DNA from: Bradyrhizobium nivariense
GTDB taxonomy: Bacteria; Pseudomonadota; Alphaproteobacteria; Rhizobiales; Xanthobacteraceae
Length of the DNA stretch: 64,000 nt
Assembly: GCF_029846715.1 (NCBI RefSeq)
Contig: NZ_JARVWW010000031.1
Span: 29,105-93,104 of the forward strand
Direction of reading: 5' to 3'
Numbering within the stretch: position 1 is the first letter of the stretch; each line of letters starts with the position of its first letter. The notes under the pieces were generated by a model, which saw only the letters and a program-made list of their open reading frames with translations, ran no database searches and had not been told where the DNA came from. Positions 25,475-34,925 of the stretch are shown piece by piece. A program made the translations under genes and the position numbers.

Positions 25475-26299
25475 AAAGTTCTTCCTAGCCAGATCGTAAG
25501 CGCCATTGACGGCATGTTCGGCCCAAGCCGAACGGAGATCGACGGCGGTGCCGTTACCAATATCTACCGCGCCGAAGTTCACGCGCTGCTCAATATGATC
25601 AATGAAGTCCCAGGGGAACTCATCGATCTCGCAGCGACGGACTATCTCGAGTTTTCGCGTTGCCGCGCGGTGCTCACGACCTCGCTTGCACTTTGGAATG
25701 TTGGCGATACACGGCCCGCAGGAGACGTCGGCGGCAAGGACGCAGTCGAGCGAATCCGGCGGCTCATGAAGCAATGTCATGATGAGTTGCCACCGCCAGA
25801 GCCCGAACTGCCCTTTATCGCCGATACCGATGTTCGCCATGGCATTGAGGACCGCATTCGCGCCGCTTGGACAGATTTCCACGCCCGAGAATGGATGGGG
25901 GCCACAGTCTTTGCAGGCGCAGCGGTGGAGGCCCTTCTTCTCTGGGGGTTAAAGCAGGTCACCCTTACGAACACGCCGAAACGTCCGCTCGATCAGCTTC
26001 ATCTCGCCGACATGATCAGCCTTGCTGCGTCGAATGGTGTGATCGATGCCGCCACGGAGCAGCAGGCGGGGCTCGCCAAAGACGCACGCAATCTCATTCA
26101 TCCCGGCCGGGCCTTGCGGTCGGGCGAAGCGTGCAACAAGGCGACGGCGCTGGCAGCGCTCGCCGCGGTTTGCCGCGTCGCTCAGAATGAAGGCCTCGTT
26201 CTCGGCGATATTTTGATTGTCGGCCTGCCGGAAGCGGGCTTTCTTGTGCTGCTTGTAGGGTTCTGTACCGATGAATTCCTGAACCTTCGGCTGCTGTAG
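25475..26299 (+). pseudogene. HEPN-like hypothetical protein, truncated at both ends
   Basis: The frame is open from the IS3 boundary (25475), so the start is lost; first Met at 25514. The internal part (REWMGATVFAGAAVEALLLW, DMISLAASNGVID, LAKDARNLIHPGRALR) is like HEPN/DUF4145-type helical proteins with the RNxxH-P-G motif (Arg192, His196 counted from 25514). After about 26180 the frame enters the end of the opposing AbiEii-like gene and is no longer family-like. HEPN domains are often ribonucleases in toxin systems; here the assignment is tentative. Confidence 0.55.
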
Positions 26300-26755
26300 C
26301 AATTCGTGGATATCGTAATAGTGCCGCATGAACTCGACCGGATCGCTTCCGTTCGCCTGTTGATTGCGGAACTTGGTGGAGACCGTCTGAAGCTTTTCGA
26401 CGAAAGTGTAACCGGGATCGTAGCAAGGGACCGCCTTTGCCCGGTTGTCGATGATATCGACCTTGTCAGCGGCGTAGTCGTACATCCACGAACTAATGTC
26501 TTTCGGCTCGTTGGGCGCCACGGTGTCGAACCCGACCTCAAGCAGCACGCCTTCCCGAAGGCCGTCCATCGCCTCGGTCACGCTCTCATAGTTCAGCCTG
26601 ATGCCGGCACCTCGATAGTTGGGAACATCATCAAAGGTGGTGTCGCGTTCGACGCTCAAGACGCCGTCGATCGCGATCGACTGCGCTAGCCAGTCGTAGA
26701 AATCCTTGCGGCTTTTGATCTGCGCCGGGCTGTTCTGGTTCTTGCCTGTCTTCAC
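26177..26755 (-). pseudogene. AbiEii/AbiGii-type nucleotidyltransferase, middle fragment
   Basis: Matches the C-terminal two thirds of AbiEii-like toxins: RLNYESVTEAMDGLREGVLL, EVGFDTVAPNEPKDISSW, YTFVEKLQTVSTKFRNQQ and FMRHYYDIHELL. The N-terminal nucleotidyltransferase motif (GGT, DID-type) is missing, as is the AbiEi antitoxin gene. The 3' end is cut at about 26177, where the opposing HEPN-like frame also ends, so a deletion joined the two genes tail to tail. Inactive as a toxin. Confidence 0.75.
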
Positions 26756-26787
26756 ATCCCGTTCGGGCGGAGGTCTGTCGCGTTTTG

Positions 26788-27185
26788 ATGGGCGATGGCG
26801 ATTTCTCGATCGCCGGCCTTCCGTGGCTGGAAGCGGGCGAAGAAAAGATCATCGCACCTCTGACGGCGAAGTGTCTTTGCGTCAAACATAACAGCGTGCT
26901 TCACCAACTCGATGATGCTGCGTTGTATTTCTTTAACTCGCTCAAATCATATCTTGAACTGGATGCGGGATCGAGACACGCGATCGTATCCGGTCATGAC
27001 ATTGAACGATGGCTATTGAAAACAGCAAAAGCGGCAGCCGTCTCGAAGAATTTGGCGAGGGGAAGGGAGCGGCTGTCAGGCGCTTTCTCGCGGGATGATG
27101 CGCTATTGGACATGCTCGACGGCCCGCATCAGTGGCCCGACGGCGCCGGGCTCTACTGCATCATGAACACAGGCGACAAGACCGT
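26788..27185 (+). pseudogene. Hypothetical protein fragment fused to ftsZ
   Basis: Coding-like stretch MGDGDFSIAGLPWLEAGEEK, KCLCVKHNSVLHQLDDAALY, HDIERWLLKTAKAAAVSKNL, LLDMLDGPHQWPDGAGLYCI, ending at MNTGDK where ftsZ sequence starts in another frame. It resembles a family of unknown function in which similar H-x-L-D and WLLK segments recur. The 3' end is lost. Both ends are near rearrangement joints (AbiEii on the left, ftsZ on the right). Confidence 0.55.
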
Positions 27186-28265
27186 AATACCGACGCACAG
27201 GCGCTCACCATGTCGAAGGCCAAGCTCCTCATCCAGATGGGCACCCAGGTGACCAAGGGTCTGGGCGCCGGCTCGCAGCCCGATGTGGGGCGCGCCGCAG
27301 CCGAAGAGGCAATTGATGCCATCCGCGATCATTTGACCGGCGCACACATGGTGTTCGTTACCGCCGGCATGGGCGGCGGCACCGGCACCGGGGCAGCGCC
27401 TGTTATAGCCAAGACCGCGCGTGAGCTTGGCATTCTCACCATCGGTGTAGTCACCAAGCCATTCCAATTCGAGGGCCAGCGCCGCATGCGCTTTGCCGAA
27501 GCAGGCATCGAAGATCTGCTGAAGGCGGTGGACACCCTGCTGATCATCCCAAACCAGAACTTGTTTCGGGTGACCAACGAGAAAACCACATTCGCCGAAG
27601 CTTTCGGCCTGGCCGACCAAGTGCTCTATTCGGGTGTGGCCTGCATCAGCGACCTTATAGTCAAGGAGGGCCTGATTAATCTCGATTTTGCCGACGTTCT
27701 CTCCATCATGCGCGAGAAGGGCAAAGCCATGATGGGCAGGGGTGAGGCTTCTGGCGCGAAGCGTGTGCTCAAGGCCGCTGTGGCCGCGATTTCCAATCCA
27801 TTGATCGAGGACCCCTCGATCAAGCGAGCCAGTGGCCTCATCATCTCCATCACCGGCGGCCACGACCTGACACTATTCGAGGTCGACGAAGCGGCTAGCC
27901 GCATTCGCGAAGAGGCCGACCCGGACGCCAACATCATCGTCGGCGCCACTTTTGATGAAAGTCTGGAAGGGATAGTCCGCGTCTCGGTGGTAGCGACCGG
28001 AATCGATAATCTTCCCTCGGTGCGCCAGATGCAACCAACGGAAAGCTCACTCGCAGAACTCGCCGGCAGGCTCGGCAACGACAGTCGTCGCATCGCCGAC
28101 TGCACTGAGCGTAAGGCACCGGTGCCGCCGCCATTGGCGAGCTCGCCGCTCCGACCGACGACGGCCCAACCGGAAAAGCCAATTTCGGAGTATGCGCGCC
28201 ATGTGGCTCCGCAAGCCCTCGATCCGTACGGCCGCTCCTCTGCTGTGCGCAATTGGATCGAGTAA
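27186..28265 (+). pseudogene. ftsZ: Truncated FtsZ paralogue lacking its N-terminus
   Basis: Homology starts at NTDAQALTMSKAKLLIQMG, which in intact FtsZ follows about 45-55 residues holding the first nucleotide-binding loop (GVGGAGGNA). The tubulin signature GMGGGTGTGAAP, the T7 region NLDFADV and the polymer interface are kept. The C-terminus ends ...YGRSSAVRNWIE without the usual FtsA/ZipA-binding peptide, as in second ftsZ copies of rhizobia. An in-frame GTG at 27132 or ATG 27210 could start translation, but GTP binding should fail. Acquired or displaced by rearrangement. Confidence 0.85.
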
Positions 28266-28364
28266 GACGTTCTCGATATCCCGGCCTTGTACGCCGCAAG
28301 GCGAATTGAGCCGTCTTAAGAACCAAAGTAACTCAATTTCGAACGACCGCTGCTACGTCTGCCT

Positions 28365-28571
28365 TTAGGGCTTCGGGGCATTCTGGTCCTCGACCTTGGT
28401 AACGGAATATCCGGCTTTGCGAAGAGCAACCAGCACAGCCTTGGCGAGATGAATACTTTCTTCGTCACTTTTCGTGACTTGGTCCCACGTCGTGCCGTGC
28501 CCAGAACCAGGATGATCAATGAAAGCGGTTTTGATGGCATTTGTTATGACGATAAGGGCGTCTTCTGACAT
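28365..28571 (-). CDS. Small hypothetical protein (68 aa)
   Basis: MSEDALIVITNAIKTAFIDH, then HLAKAVLVALRKAGYSVTKV. A compact alpha-helical protein, no membrane segment, no known domain. No clear ribosome site beyond GATGTC. Conserved spacing of hydrophobic residues suggests a real gene. Confidence 0.6.
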   Translation of the reverse strand: MSEDALIVITNAIKTAFIDHPGSGHGTTWDQVTKSDEESIHLAKAVLVALRKAGYSVTKVEDQNAPKP

Positions 28572-29367
28572 CTAGGTCTACCGCTGCTTTCCGCTAAGCA
28601 TATCTCGCTTTTGGCAGGTATGATGGCTCAACGGCACCATGCGCGAGCATCGTAGTCGCCAGCGCCAAAACCGACCGTTACAGGTTTTGTTACATCTCGT
28701 TCCAGCAGTCACGGCTTTTTCGGCGCGATCGAAAAGAGATGGCGACTACGGCAGCAGCACTGTCTTGAAGTTGTCTCGCGACCAGCCATGTTAGGTTGGT
28801 CGATGAGACGCGTAGGACTTATTGACATCACGGTAGGCAACGCGGCGCGCCTCGGCGCATCGCAACGTTCCACCACGCGACGCTGCGCGTCGCACCACAT
28901 CGCTACGCAACGCGCGAGCCGCTGGGGACATCCCGGCGGCTCTCGCGCGTTTAGCGCGGTCGGTCCGCATGACATCGCGGTAATGAGCCTCCGAGACATG
29001 AAGAGGAACAATGCCGATAACAAAATGCAGCTCGTGATGACGAATGAACGGTCCAAGCAGGCGCGCTCGGGTTAGGGACGGCGATGGCGTTTGAGGGCGA
29101 CGCCGTACAGAGGGCTGCCGACGAGATTGAATTCGCTCTGCGCAAGGATGACGAATGCCGAAAGCGCGAGTTCTAGACGCGACCATCCAATCCGCATGCA
29201 ATGACCTCGTATGACCGCTCCTGGCCCCGAACGGACATGCAACAGTAGTCGCTTCATGTCCGTTCATAGGGGTAGAGCAGACGTCTGGCAGCTATGGCGC
29301 GATGTCCGAGTCTGACCCGGCCGGAACCTAAGGGACGAGTGCTGCACATGTCCGCCCCGTGACCACA
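28572..29367. other. Region without a recognisable gene
   Basis: Both strands contain open frames rich in Arg and Ser but none with family-like sequence or a convincing ribosome site. A copy of the dispersed repeat is at about 29210-29290 (TGTCCGTTCATAGGGGTAGA). GC-skewed CGCG-rich stretches lie at 28830-28960. Confidence 0.6.
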
Positions 29368-30834
29368 TCACCAGTGCGCTTTCAGCACTGCGTCCACGGA
29401 CGTCACTCCCGCAATCATTGAGCCGGTAATCGCGACCAGCGCGGGCACGCCGCGCGGTAATTCGAGGTTGATCAGCGAGGCCATGAAGATCGCAGCCATG
29501 GGCAGGGCGATGACGAAGTAACGTCCTTGAACGCCCAAGACATGGGGCGAAGCGACAGGCGTGTAGGTGAGGAAAAAAATCAGATAAACCAACACTAAGT
29601 AGCTGAGGACGGCAAAGCCTGTCACGATCGCCACGCGCGCACGCGTTCCACCCAGCGGCAGTTTTTGCAGCGGGACAAGCAGGAGGAGGGCCGTGAGCAC
29701 GATATAAGTCCAGGGCCGAAGCACAATGTCCTGCCAGCCCAGGATGCCAATGAGTTCCGGCCACAGCGGGGCGGCCCATTCGCGCAGAGCCGTCCATGTC
29801 GCCAGCGGGAAATGAAATGGATGCTCCCACATGTAAGCGAGTTTCCACAACGGATCAAACTGCTCTACTGGATAGTCGTGTCCCTCGCGGACACGCCACG
29901 CCGCTACATCCGCTGAGACTCCGATCACCCACAGCGGCGACAGGATAACGCCCGGCAGGACCACGATCGCAATGCTCTTCCACCGGCCAAGGAGCTCCCT
30001 GAGCCGGCCGGACATCAACTCCAACAGTACGAAAACAATCTGCGGCTGTTTGGCGAGTACGCATAGCGTCATCCATAGCGAGCGCTCCCAGACGCGCCCG
30101 CCAGAGGGATTCAATGCGGCTCTGAAGCAGAGCGCGGTGATTACCAGCGCATAGCTGAGGGCCGCACCGTCCGCGCTAAGAACAACGCGGTTATAGAGCG
30201 ATCCTGGCAGCATCGCGATCAATACGAACGCCCATGGGAGGGCTGGAGTGACCGCGATGGCGTAGGCCGTTACCGCCGTGAAAACGACCAGGCCGAGGAA
30301 GCGCATCAGGAACAGCAGTTCGGGTAAATCGAGTCTAAGCAGACGTCCGATAGCTGCCGCGAGTATATAAGGAGCATAGGCGAGGGGACTGTAGCCCTCT
30401 GTGCCGGCAAACGGCGCGAACACAGGCGTTTGTGCGGCCTCATCATTCGCGCCGATGATGTTATGATACTCGGCCATGACCTGGCCGTAGCGGAATCCCG
30501 CGTCTCTGTACCTGGCGAACCGCTCCCCTGAGTCCTTGAAGAAATGTAGCCGATCGTAGAGCGCGGGCTCTACAAAGATTCCCTTGCGGCCATTGATCTC
30601 GGTGACGGGCAGAAGCTCGCCTCGTGTGTACGAATAAATACGCAGAAAATGCGATATCTCGTCCGGGCCGCGTAGTGGTGGATTGACAACGATGATGGCC
30701 GATCCGAAGGAAAGCGAGAGCAAAGCAAAGACGATTGCCGGCCAACCCCCAAATCGGCTCCGGATGCGTGACAGCACGCTCGGTGTGGCATCAGGCTTGT
30801 GCACGGAGGCGCCTTGCAGCATCTCATCACCCAA
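29368..30834 (-). CDS. DUF2142 membrane protein (glycan assembly)
   Basis: 488 residues with about ten transmembrane segments. After TM1 (AIVFALLSLSFGSAIIVVNP) the motif PPLRGPDEISHFLRIYSY is the DUF2142 hallmark, similar to the first periplasmic loop of GT-C glycosyltransferases with acidic residues (D, E). LPGSLYNRVVLSADGAALSY and QGRYFVIALPMAAIFMASL also fit. Members lie in capsule, O-antigen or teichoic acid loci and may transfer sugars from lipid carriers. Last gene of a minus-strand cluster starting at 33333. Activity is inferred. Confidence 0.88.
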   Translation of the reverse strand: MGDEMLQGASVHKPDATPSVLSRIRSRFGGWPAIVFALLSLSFGSAIIVVNPPLRGPDEISHFLRIYSYTRGELLPVTEINGRKGIFVEPALYDRLHFFKDSGERFARYRDAGFRYGQVMAEYHNIIGANDEAAQTPVFAPFAGTEGYSPLAYAPYILAAAIGRLLRLDLPELLFLMRFLGLVVFTAVTAYAIAVTPALPWAFVLIAMLPGSLYNRVVLSADGAALSYALVITALCFRAALNPSGGRVWERSLWMTLCVLAKQPQIVFVLLELMSGRLRELLGRWKSIAIVVLPGVILSPLWVIGVSADVAAWRVREGHDYPVEQFDPLWKLAYMWEHPFHFPLATWTALREWAAPLWPELIGILGWQDIVLRPWTYIVLTALLLLVPLQKLPLGGTRARVAIVTGFAVLSYLVLVYLIFFLTYTPVASPHVLGVQGRYFVIALPMAAIFMASLINLELPRGVPALVAITGSMIAGVTSVDAVLKAHW

Positions 30835-30967
30835 TCATGAAATAGCGCTTGAAATCCCGGCCGCCCTCAGACCAGCCGATGATCTGTCGTCCGAGAGTAT
30901 CGACGTCTGCTCATGGAAAGCCCACTTGAATCAACCGACCGCCAAGGGAGCCTGGCGACTCGTGGCC

Positions 30968-31300
30968 TCATGATGTCGATCGATGCGAGCGGGCGCTCGC
31001 GATAGCAAGTTCCCTCGCCAGTACGGTGATCAGCTCCATGTGCGCGCGCAGCTTGAGGTGGAGATTGAGTAGAAGGAGCAGACTGATCACGATCCAGATA
31101 TAGATAATGAGGTCGACACCGCGGCCGATGCCGACGAATTCTGCAAGGTGGGTCGCGTGCGAAGGAACCCAAACGAAATAGAGCCCCCCGACTGCAGCGA
31201 GCACGGCGATGAGCCCGACTGCCGGCGAACGCCGGTACTCGGTCAATGCATAGAGCAAAATGCCAAGCAACAATGCAGTGAGGATGAGCTGCGCAATCAT
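30968..31300 (-). CDS. DUF2304 membrane protein
   Basis: 110 residues with three hydrophobic helices (ILTALLLGILLYALTEY, GLIAVLAAVGGLYFVW, LIIYIWIVISLLLLLNL) and a charged C-terminal helix (ELITVLARELAIA). This is DUF2304, regularly placed after a polyprenyl-phosphate GT2 gene. It overlaps the GT2 gene by 4 bases (ATGA), so the two are coupled and may form a complex for lipid-linked sugar synthesis or transfer. Confidence 0.88.
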   Translation of the reverse strand: MIAQLILTALLLGILLYALTEYRRSPAVGLIAVLAAVGGLYFVWVPSHATHLAEFVGIGRGVDLIIYIWIVISLLLLLNLHLKLRAHMELITVLARELAIASARSHRSTS

Positions 31301-31983
31301 CGGTGGAGCCTCCGCGCGAACAGGTCTACCAGGATCATGAGTGTGTCCCCTAGCGTTTGACCTTTGGCGAGCGAATAAGGGCTGTACTCGATCCTAACAG
31401 GCGCTTCGACGTAATTGAGTTCGCTGGCAGCGATCTGGTGAAGAATCTCAGAGGCGTGGGCCATCCGATTTTGACGAAGGTTGATGCTGCTCGCACCCCG
31501 GCGCGTCATCGCGCGCAGGCCGTTGTGGGTATCGGTGACGCGCAATCCGGTTGTAAGGCATGTGAACAAGGTCGCCGCCTTGAGCAACATGCGCCGCGAC
31601 AGCGGCTGGTTGAGCGAAGTCCCAAGGAAACGGCTGCCGAGCGCGAAATCGGCATTTTGCCTGGCCAACGCATCGATCAGTACGGCGATGTCGGCGGCGC
31701 GGTGCTGCCCATCGGCATCAAATGTCACGATAACGTCAGCCCCCTCGCTAAGCGCGAATTCGATGCCGGTATGAAGTGCGGCGCCCTGGCCTAAATTGAG
31801 GGAATGTCGCACCACGATACAACCTGCTTCAGCGGCAACGGCGCCTGTCGCATCGGTCGAGCCATCATCGACGACGAGGGCGCGATATCCAGCGCGCTTG
31901 ACGTCGGCGACGACGCTCGCGATCACCGGTGCCTCATTGTAGGCAGCGATGACAATCCATACTTGCGGCTCCTGCGACGTCAT
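31297..31983 (-). CDS. Glycosyltransferase family 2 (polyprenyl-phosphate sugar synthase type)
   Basis: 228 residues, GT-A fold without a membrane tail. WIVIAAYNEAPVIASVV, ALVVDDGSTDAT and VTFDADGQHR (D-x-D metal/nucleotide-binding motif) are typical of dolichyl-phosphate mannose synthase-like enzymes. LGSRFLG and DTHNGLRAMTR are also conserved. Such enzymes load a sugar on undecaprenyl phosphate at the inner face of the membrane; the adjacent DUF2304 and flippase-like genes support this. The sugar cannot be predicted. Confidence 0.92.
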   Translation of the reverse strand: MTSQEPQVWIVIAAYNEAPVIASVVADVKRAGYRALVVDDGSTDATGAVAAEAGCIVVRHSLNLGQGAALHTGIEFALSEGADVIVTFDADGQHRAADIAVLIDALARQNADFALGSRFLGTSLNQPLSRRMLLKAATLFTCLTTGLRVTDTHNGLRAMTRRGASSINLRQNRMAHASEILHQIAASELNYVEAPVRIEYSPYSLAKGQTLGDTLMILVDLFARRLHR

Positions 31984-31999
31984 CGCTTATCCCGCAATG

Positions 32000-32329
32000 A
32001 AAACAGACCACACAAAAATCAACACGATGCAGTCGCATCGACAACGGTTCGGCAGCCAAGCGCTGGCAAGCGCAAATGCAAGCGTGAGGAACGAATAGGC
32101 GCGCGAGATCTGGTTAAAGCTCAGGATCCAGACTCACAGAACGGTCAGCGCGGCGTAAAGAATGATCGCAACGAAAAAAACTACTCGTTGAGCAGAAAGC
32201 GGGCGATCCGCTCGGCGAGCGGACCATAGCCCCCACAGCGCCGAGTTTGAACAGCAGCTGGCAGCCAGCCGTCGTCGCTGCATAGGCCGTGAGCGCGACA
32301 ACTTGGCGCAGTGAAACACGAACGCTCAT
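32000..32329 (-). pseudogene. Small EamA/ArnE-like flippase subunit, decayed
   Basis: Starts MSVRVSLRQVVALTAYAATT, overlapping the methyltransferase stop (ATGA), then GCQLLFKLGA. A frame change near 32210-32225 leads to LSAQRVVFFVAIILYAALTV, which hits TGA where the family has a Trp codon, then continues VWILSFNQISRAYSFLTLAF. This is the layout of four-helix ArnE/ArnF-like or EamA half-transporters that flip lipid-linked sugars. Two mutations make it non-functional. The exact 3' end is unclear. Confidence 0.65.
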
Positions 32330-33333
32330 CGGCTCGGCCTCCGCAACACGACGCGCATGGCATCGAATAAGTTGACCGGCAGCCCCAGCCAGTTTGATAT
32401 CGCTAGGCGTTTGGGTCCAAGGCCAGACATGCGTGCGAGCTGAAAACTGATTAGCGACAATGGCACAACTTTCCATGGATGATCGAGATGTTCGACTTCG
32501 AGACCGAGAGAGGTCGCCATGGCCTGCATGCTCGCCAGCGTAAAGAACCATAGGTGCTGCGGCGGTGTCATCAGCCGCCAGTGCGCCCCGGCAACTCTTG
32601 AATACAGCGAGCCAAAATCTCCCGTGGTAATCACGATGATCCCACCATGGTCGAGGTGATTCATGAGGAGTGCGATTGTGTCGCGGGGGGATGGCAAGTG
32701 CTCGATAACGTCGAGCAACACGATAACGTCGGTTGTGCCGAGCCGCCCAAGACGGGTCTCGTCGGCTTGACCGGTGAACACGTTCAAACCTGATAGTCGA
32801 CAGTGTTCGGCGGCGTCCTCGGCAAGCTCGATCCCTGACACTTCGAAGAAGCGCTTTGCTTCCTGCAGAAAAAAACCGTAGGCGCATCCGACGTCAAGCA
32901 ATCGCCCGGAGGCGCGGAACTTTCGGATGAATTCCACGGTTCCTGCAAACTCACGGCGAAGGATGTTTTCCGTGCCGATATAATCCGCGTAGCCGTCGGG
33001 ACGCTTCCCGGAAAAATAGTCGCTGGTATAATAGCTCTCCGGGTCGAAGCCCATCGTCTCAGCTCGCCCGAGACCGCATTGCTCACAACGCAGGATGTCG
33101 CAGCCGTTCTTCCTATAAAGAAATCGATGGACGCTCGCCTGGCCGCAAGCCAGACACACGTGCGAACGACCTCGGACCCTTGATTCCAAGACCTCGTGGT
33201 CTTTGGTGCTCAGGGTGGCAATGGCAGCGGCGCCCTTTTCGACGCGATCAAAGGTTGCGGCCGAGCCGCGCAGGTCCTCGGGGCCTGATCGCCCTTTCGA
33301 GTCTTCGGAATGCTGCGTGCGCTCTTCAGGCAC
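32326..33333 (-). CDS. Class I SAM-dependent methyltransferase with zinc ribbon
   Basis: 335 residues. An N-terminal Cys4 element (C60-x2-C63 in CLACG and C83-x2-C86 in CEQCG) precedes the methyltransferase core: motif I LLDVGCAYGFFL (145-156), VIVLLDVIEHLPSP and GGIIVITTGD. This matches the methyltransf_23/zinc-finger type seen in sugar or antibiotic clusters, which modify sugars or lipids. First gene of a five-gene surface-glycan cluster and overlaps the decayed flippase gene. Start ATG 33333 is not backed by a strong ribosome site. Confidence 0.88.
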   Translation of the reverse strand: MPEERTQHSEDSKGRSGPEDLRGSAATFDRVEKGAAAIATLSTKDHEVLESRVRGRSHVCLACGQASVHRFLYRKNGCDILRCEQCGLGRAETMGFDPESYYTSDYFSGKRPDGYADYIGTENILRREFAGTVEFIRKFRASGRLLDVGCAYGFFLQEAKRFFEVSGIELAEDAAEHCRLSGLNVFTGQADETRLGRLGTTDVIVLLDVIEHLPSPRDTIALLMNHLDHGGIIVITTGDFGSLYSRVAGAHWRLMTPPQHLWFFTLASMQAMATSLGLEVEHLDHPWKVVPLSLISFQLARMSGLGPKRLAISNWLGLPVNLFDAMRVVLRRPSR

Positions 33334-33678
33334 CTATGCGCCGTCCCGTTGGAGGACTTGCTCGAAGCGGATCCCACGCCTCCATCCAAAACTTACTACT
33401 GAGTTGGATACCGATCAATCAAGCTTTCCGTGTTGCGATTGACCTGATGAATCCGCAGAACCCGTGTCCGCGCTGTGGCCGATCGGGCTTTGGACGTGCA
33501 GACGTGACGTCTGGAAGGCAGTGTCCCTTGTCCGCTCCTGGCCCGTTTGAGACCTACCCATCGGTCCGGTGATTGTCCGCTTCTCGGGGGAGACCGGAAG
33601 CGCTGGTCACACTGCAAAAAACGACGAGAATGACCCAACTGAGACATTGGCGCTGGGTTTCTGTCCCGCGTTTTGCGT
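33334..33678. other. Intergenic region with dispersed repeat
   Basis: No gene recognised. Bases 33528-33600 (TGTCCGCTTCTCGGGGGAGA, GGCCCGTTTGAGAC) belong to a repeat also found near 29210, 39380, 40385 and, more loosely, 36650 and 37215. Confidence 0.6.
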
Positions 33679-33897
33679 TTAGGACCACGGCGGCTCTTCG
33701 CTCGCCCCGGCTGCCTCGTGGTGGATCGTGACACCCGCCGAACGCAACCCGGTCAGCAATACAGTTCTTACAGAGGCAGGATCAAATCCAATATCCTTGG
33801 CGTTTGGTGGATGTGCCTCGCTGCCCTTCAATCGGAGGGCCAAGTGCAATTGCTCGCAAAGGTGCTGAACGACGAGATTGACCTGATCGTCAGTCAT
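33679..33897 (-). CDS. Small hypothetical protein (72 aa)
   Basis: MTDDQVNLVVQHLCEQLHLA, then DIGFDPASVRTVLLTGLRSA. CAGGAGA precedes ATG 33897. Mostly helical, soluble, conserved-looking; no domain recognised. Confidence 0.68.
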   Translation of the reverse strand: MTDDQVNLVVQHLCEQLHLALRLKGSEAHPPNAKDIGFDPASVRTVLLTGLRSAGVTIHHEAAGASEEPPWS

Positions 33898-34186
33898 GAT
33901 CGGCTTCTCCTGTGAAAATAGGGCGGTACGCGATTGGACCGCCCCAAGGATCACGCCCCACGCGATGCCCATGGGCGGGTCCCCAATCGTCCGTCAATCC
34001 GGGCGCACCGGAAGTGACTAGCGGCGACTAGAACGACGCTTTAACCCTGAGCGGACCAAGGGCTGCTCTTGCGAAATTCCGGCCTTTGGTCGATTGGCTG
34101 GACTACAACGGCTTTACCGCCGTCACGAAACCAGCAAAGTGGCAAATTGAAATGGCCCATGCCGGCAGCTCGGCGGGTGGCTGAGG

Positions 34187-34399
34187 CTAGAGGCCGGCCC
34201 CCAACATCAACAGAATGGCACCGATTGCCATGAGAATGCCCGGCCAGTTCGCTCCGACCCCCAAGAATCCCACGCCGCGCCGCGTCGGCTCCAATGTATC
34301 GCCAGTGGGCCGACTAAGCGATCCCCGCCAAATAGTAGCGCGTGCCATGTACAAGATTCCGCCAAGAACGAGCAGAGCGCCAAGTCCTATCAGGACCAT
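34187..34399 (-). CDS. Small two-helix membrane protein (70 aa)
   Basis: TM1 MVLIGLGALLVLGGILYMA and TM2 WPGILMAIGAILLMLGAGL, joined by a polar loop. TGAGGAGG precedes the ATG. No family known; likely inner membrane. Confidence 0.68.
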   Translation of the reverse strand: MVLIGLGALLVLGGILYMARATIWRGSLSRPTGDTLEPTRRGVGFLGVGANWPGILMAIGAILLMLGAGL

Positions 34400-34548
34400 T
34401 CTCGCCTCCTCAATTCATAGTAGCCACGTACAACGAGTCAGGATTCAAGCGCCGGGAGGTGTAATTCGTTCCGGGCACCCTCATCCAAGGGTTTGTCGAA
34501 GGCACGAAAGCGTACGTTGACGCGAAGGTCCATCCGGACAGCCGCACC

Positions 34549-34683
34549 TCACTCGGACTTCGCCGGCATACGGCCCTTGCCTCCGCACTTCACGCAGCGG
34601 CCCGGATAGGTCCTGCGGCCGGGCTCGGACTCCCGCACGGGCAGGGATCCCGCGCCGCCGCAAGCGTCGCACCGGACTTCGAT
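34549..34683 (-). CDS. Possible small zinc-ribbon protein
   Basis: The frame reads EVRCDACGGAGSLPVRE...YPGRCVKCGGKGRMPAK, with two CxxCG pairs as in DnaJ-type zinc ribbons. There is no ATG or GTG at the expected place (ATC at 34683, stop just before), so either a rare start is used or the start codon is mutated. Coding sense is clear, expression doubtful. Confidence 0.4.
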   Translation of the reverse strand: MEVRCDACGGAGSLPVRESEPGRRTYPGRCVKCGGKGRMPAKSE

Positions 34684-34794
34684 GGCGCCCCTTGGTCACG
34701 CCTCGCCCGACCCCGAGAGGATCGACGCCGGCGGCGTGGCGCGCACCGGCAGCGGCCGCTCCGCGGCCTTCAAGAGACCGGCCACCCTGGGGGC

Positions 34795-34899
34795 CTATCG
34801 GCCGACCAACGCCAACAGGCGGCGCCTAGTGAAGGGATCGGCCCGCTCGGCCAAAGCGCGAATGCGTTGCGTCTGTTCTTTGCAGAAGTCCTCGTCCAT
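34795..34899 (-). CDS. Small hypothetical protein (34 aa)
   Basis: MDEDFCKEQTQRIRALAERA, ending RRLLALVGR. Resembles the first helices of small Rhizobiales proteins that begin MDEDFCKEQ; probably shortened by an early stop. GGGGGTGGCGTG upstream is a weak ribosome site. Confidence 0.5.
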   Translation of the reverse strand: MDEDFCKEQTQRIRALAERADPFTRRRLLALVGR

Positions 34900-34925
34900 C
34901 ACGCCACCCCCACTCACACCGAATT

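Noticed and set aside
28788..29075. 95-residue plus-strand frame
   Set aside because: Arg/Ser-rich, no ribosome site, opposite frames equally open; not supported.
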